Source of the DNA: Desulfovibrio aminophilus
GTDB taxonomy: Bacteria > Desulfobacterota > Desulfovibrionia > Desulfovibrionales > Desulfovibrionaceae
DNA: 64,000 nucleotides
Direction: 5' to 3'
Assembly: GCF_023660105.1 (NCBI RefSeq)
Contig: NZ_JAMHGA010000002.1
Span: 38,913-102,912, forward strand
Below, piece after piece: positions 63,853-64,000 of this stretch (within the stretch, counting starts at the first letter, position 1; the number at the start of each line of letters is the position of its first letter). The notes under the pieces were generated by a model, which saw nothing but the letters and a program-made list of their open reading frames with translations, ran no database searches and was not told where the DNA came from. Both the position numbers and the translations under genes were made by a program.

Positions 63853-64000
63853 TGCCGGAATTGACCATTCCTGAGGGTAATTCCTAGCCTATTCGGACCA
63901 AAGTTTGGTCGATCTGCTTTATGGAAATAGACTTAACAAGCTTTATTAATTGCTTTTCAATATCTTCATGACGGTGGTTAAACCGAAAACAAATTTCACC
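63853..64000. other. Right edge, no gene seen
   Basis: 148 AT-rich bases after the integrase stop. No open frame, hairpin terminator or RNA gene is evident before the window ends. Confidence 0.4.

Overview
The window is bacterial DNA of two origins. Bases 1 to about 17,860 and 62,457 to 64,000 look like the chromosome of a high-GC, flagellated Gram-negative, most likely a Desulfovibrio-like deltaproteobacterium. I infer this from the gene style (response regulator-TPR protein, compact flagellin, flgD-flgE-flgK-flgL-fliD series, integrase type), not from a database match. Bases about 17,864 to 62,456 are one integrative and conjugative element (ICE) of about 44.6 kb whose backbone is typical of Alphaproteobacteria. 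It was inserted by a large serine recombinase into the 3' part of a tRNA-Met(CAT)-like sequence.

Host left arm: the 3' end of an unknown gene; a c-di-AMP (ydaO-type) riboswitch in front of a KimA-like APC permease; a response regulator-TPR protein; a four-gene signalling cluster (OmpR-type regulator, TonB-dependent receptor, YfiR-like periplasmic protein, histidine kinase) with every gene overlapping the next; then fliC, a sigma factor, flgD, flgE, flgK, flgL and fliD.

ICE, left to right: a type III restriction-modification pair; a complete trb mating-pair operon (trbB-C-D-E-J-K-L-F-G-I plus DUF2274, minus strand) with traG and a CopG-type regulator; a resistance and cargo block (LysR gene, tet(G)-like efflux pump and TetR with two operators, TetR/MFS/oxidoreductase genes, decayed genes, HxlR regulator, KAS-II-like enzyme, FloR-like exporter behind a CmlA-type leader peptide); DUF3363 relaxase; a tightly overlapping set (methylase-like, lytic transglycosylase, DUF736, TraF peptidase, DUF2840, C5 methyltransferase, RepA, RdfS-like excisionase); a split DUF6499/DUF2285 gene laid out like the ICEMlSym excision activator FseA, with a +1 frameshift site; a GNAT enzyme, an N6 methyltransferase, a QseM-like DUF2285 protein, an IS remnant, a baeRF-family protein, a universal stress protein, a Phd/PemK-type toxin-antitoxin pair and the serine recombinase.

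How it fits together: FseA made by frameshifting should switch on rdfS; RdfS and the serine recombinase should excise the element; RepA with iteron-like repeats and DnaA boxes may replicate the circle; relaxase and TraG feed the Trb channel; the R-M and toxin-antitoxin pairs stabilise the element. Joining the two ICE ends gives a near-perfect inverted-repeat attP, and joining the two host flanks restores a tRNA 3' half. The recombinase reading frame crosses attR, so its C-terminus should differ between the integrated and circular states. A second, tyrosine-type integrase (62,701-63,852) begins just right of the tRNA fragment, so two integrative elements appear to be stacked at this site.
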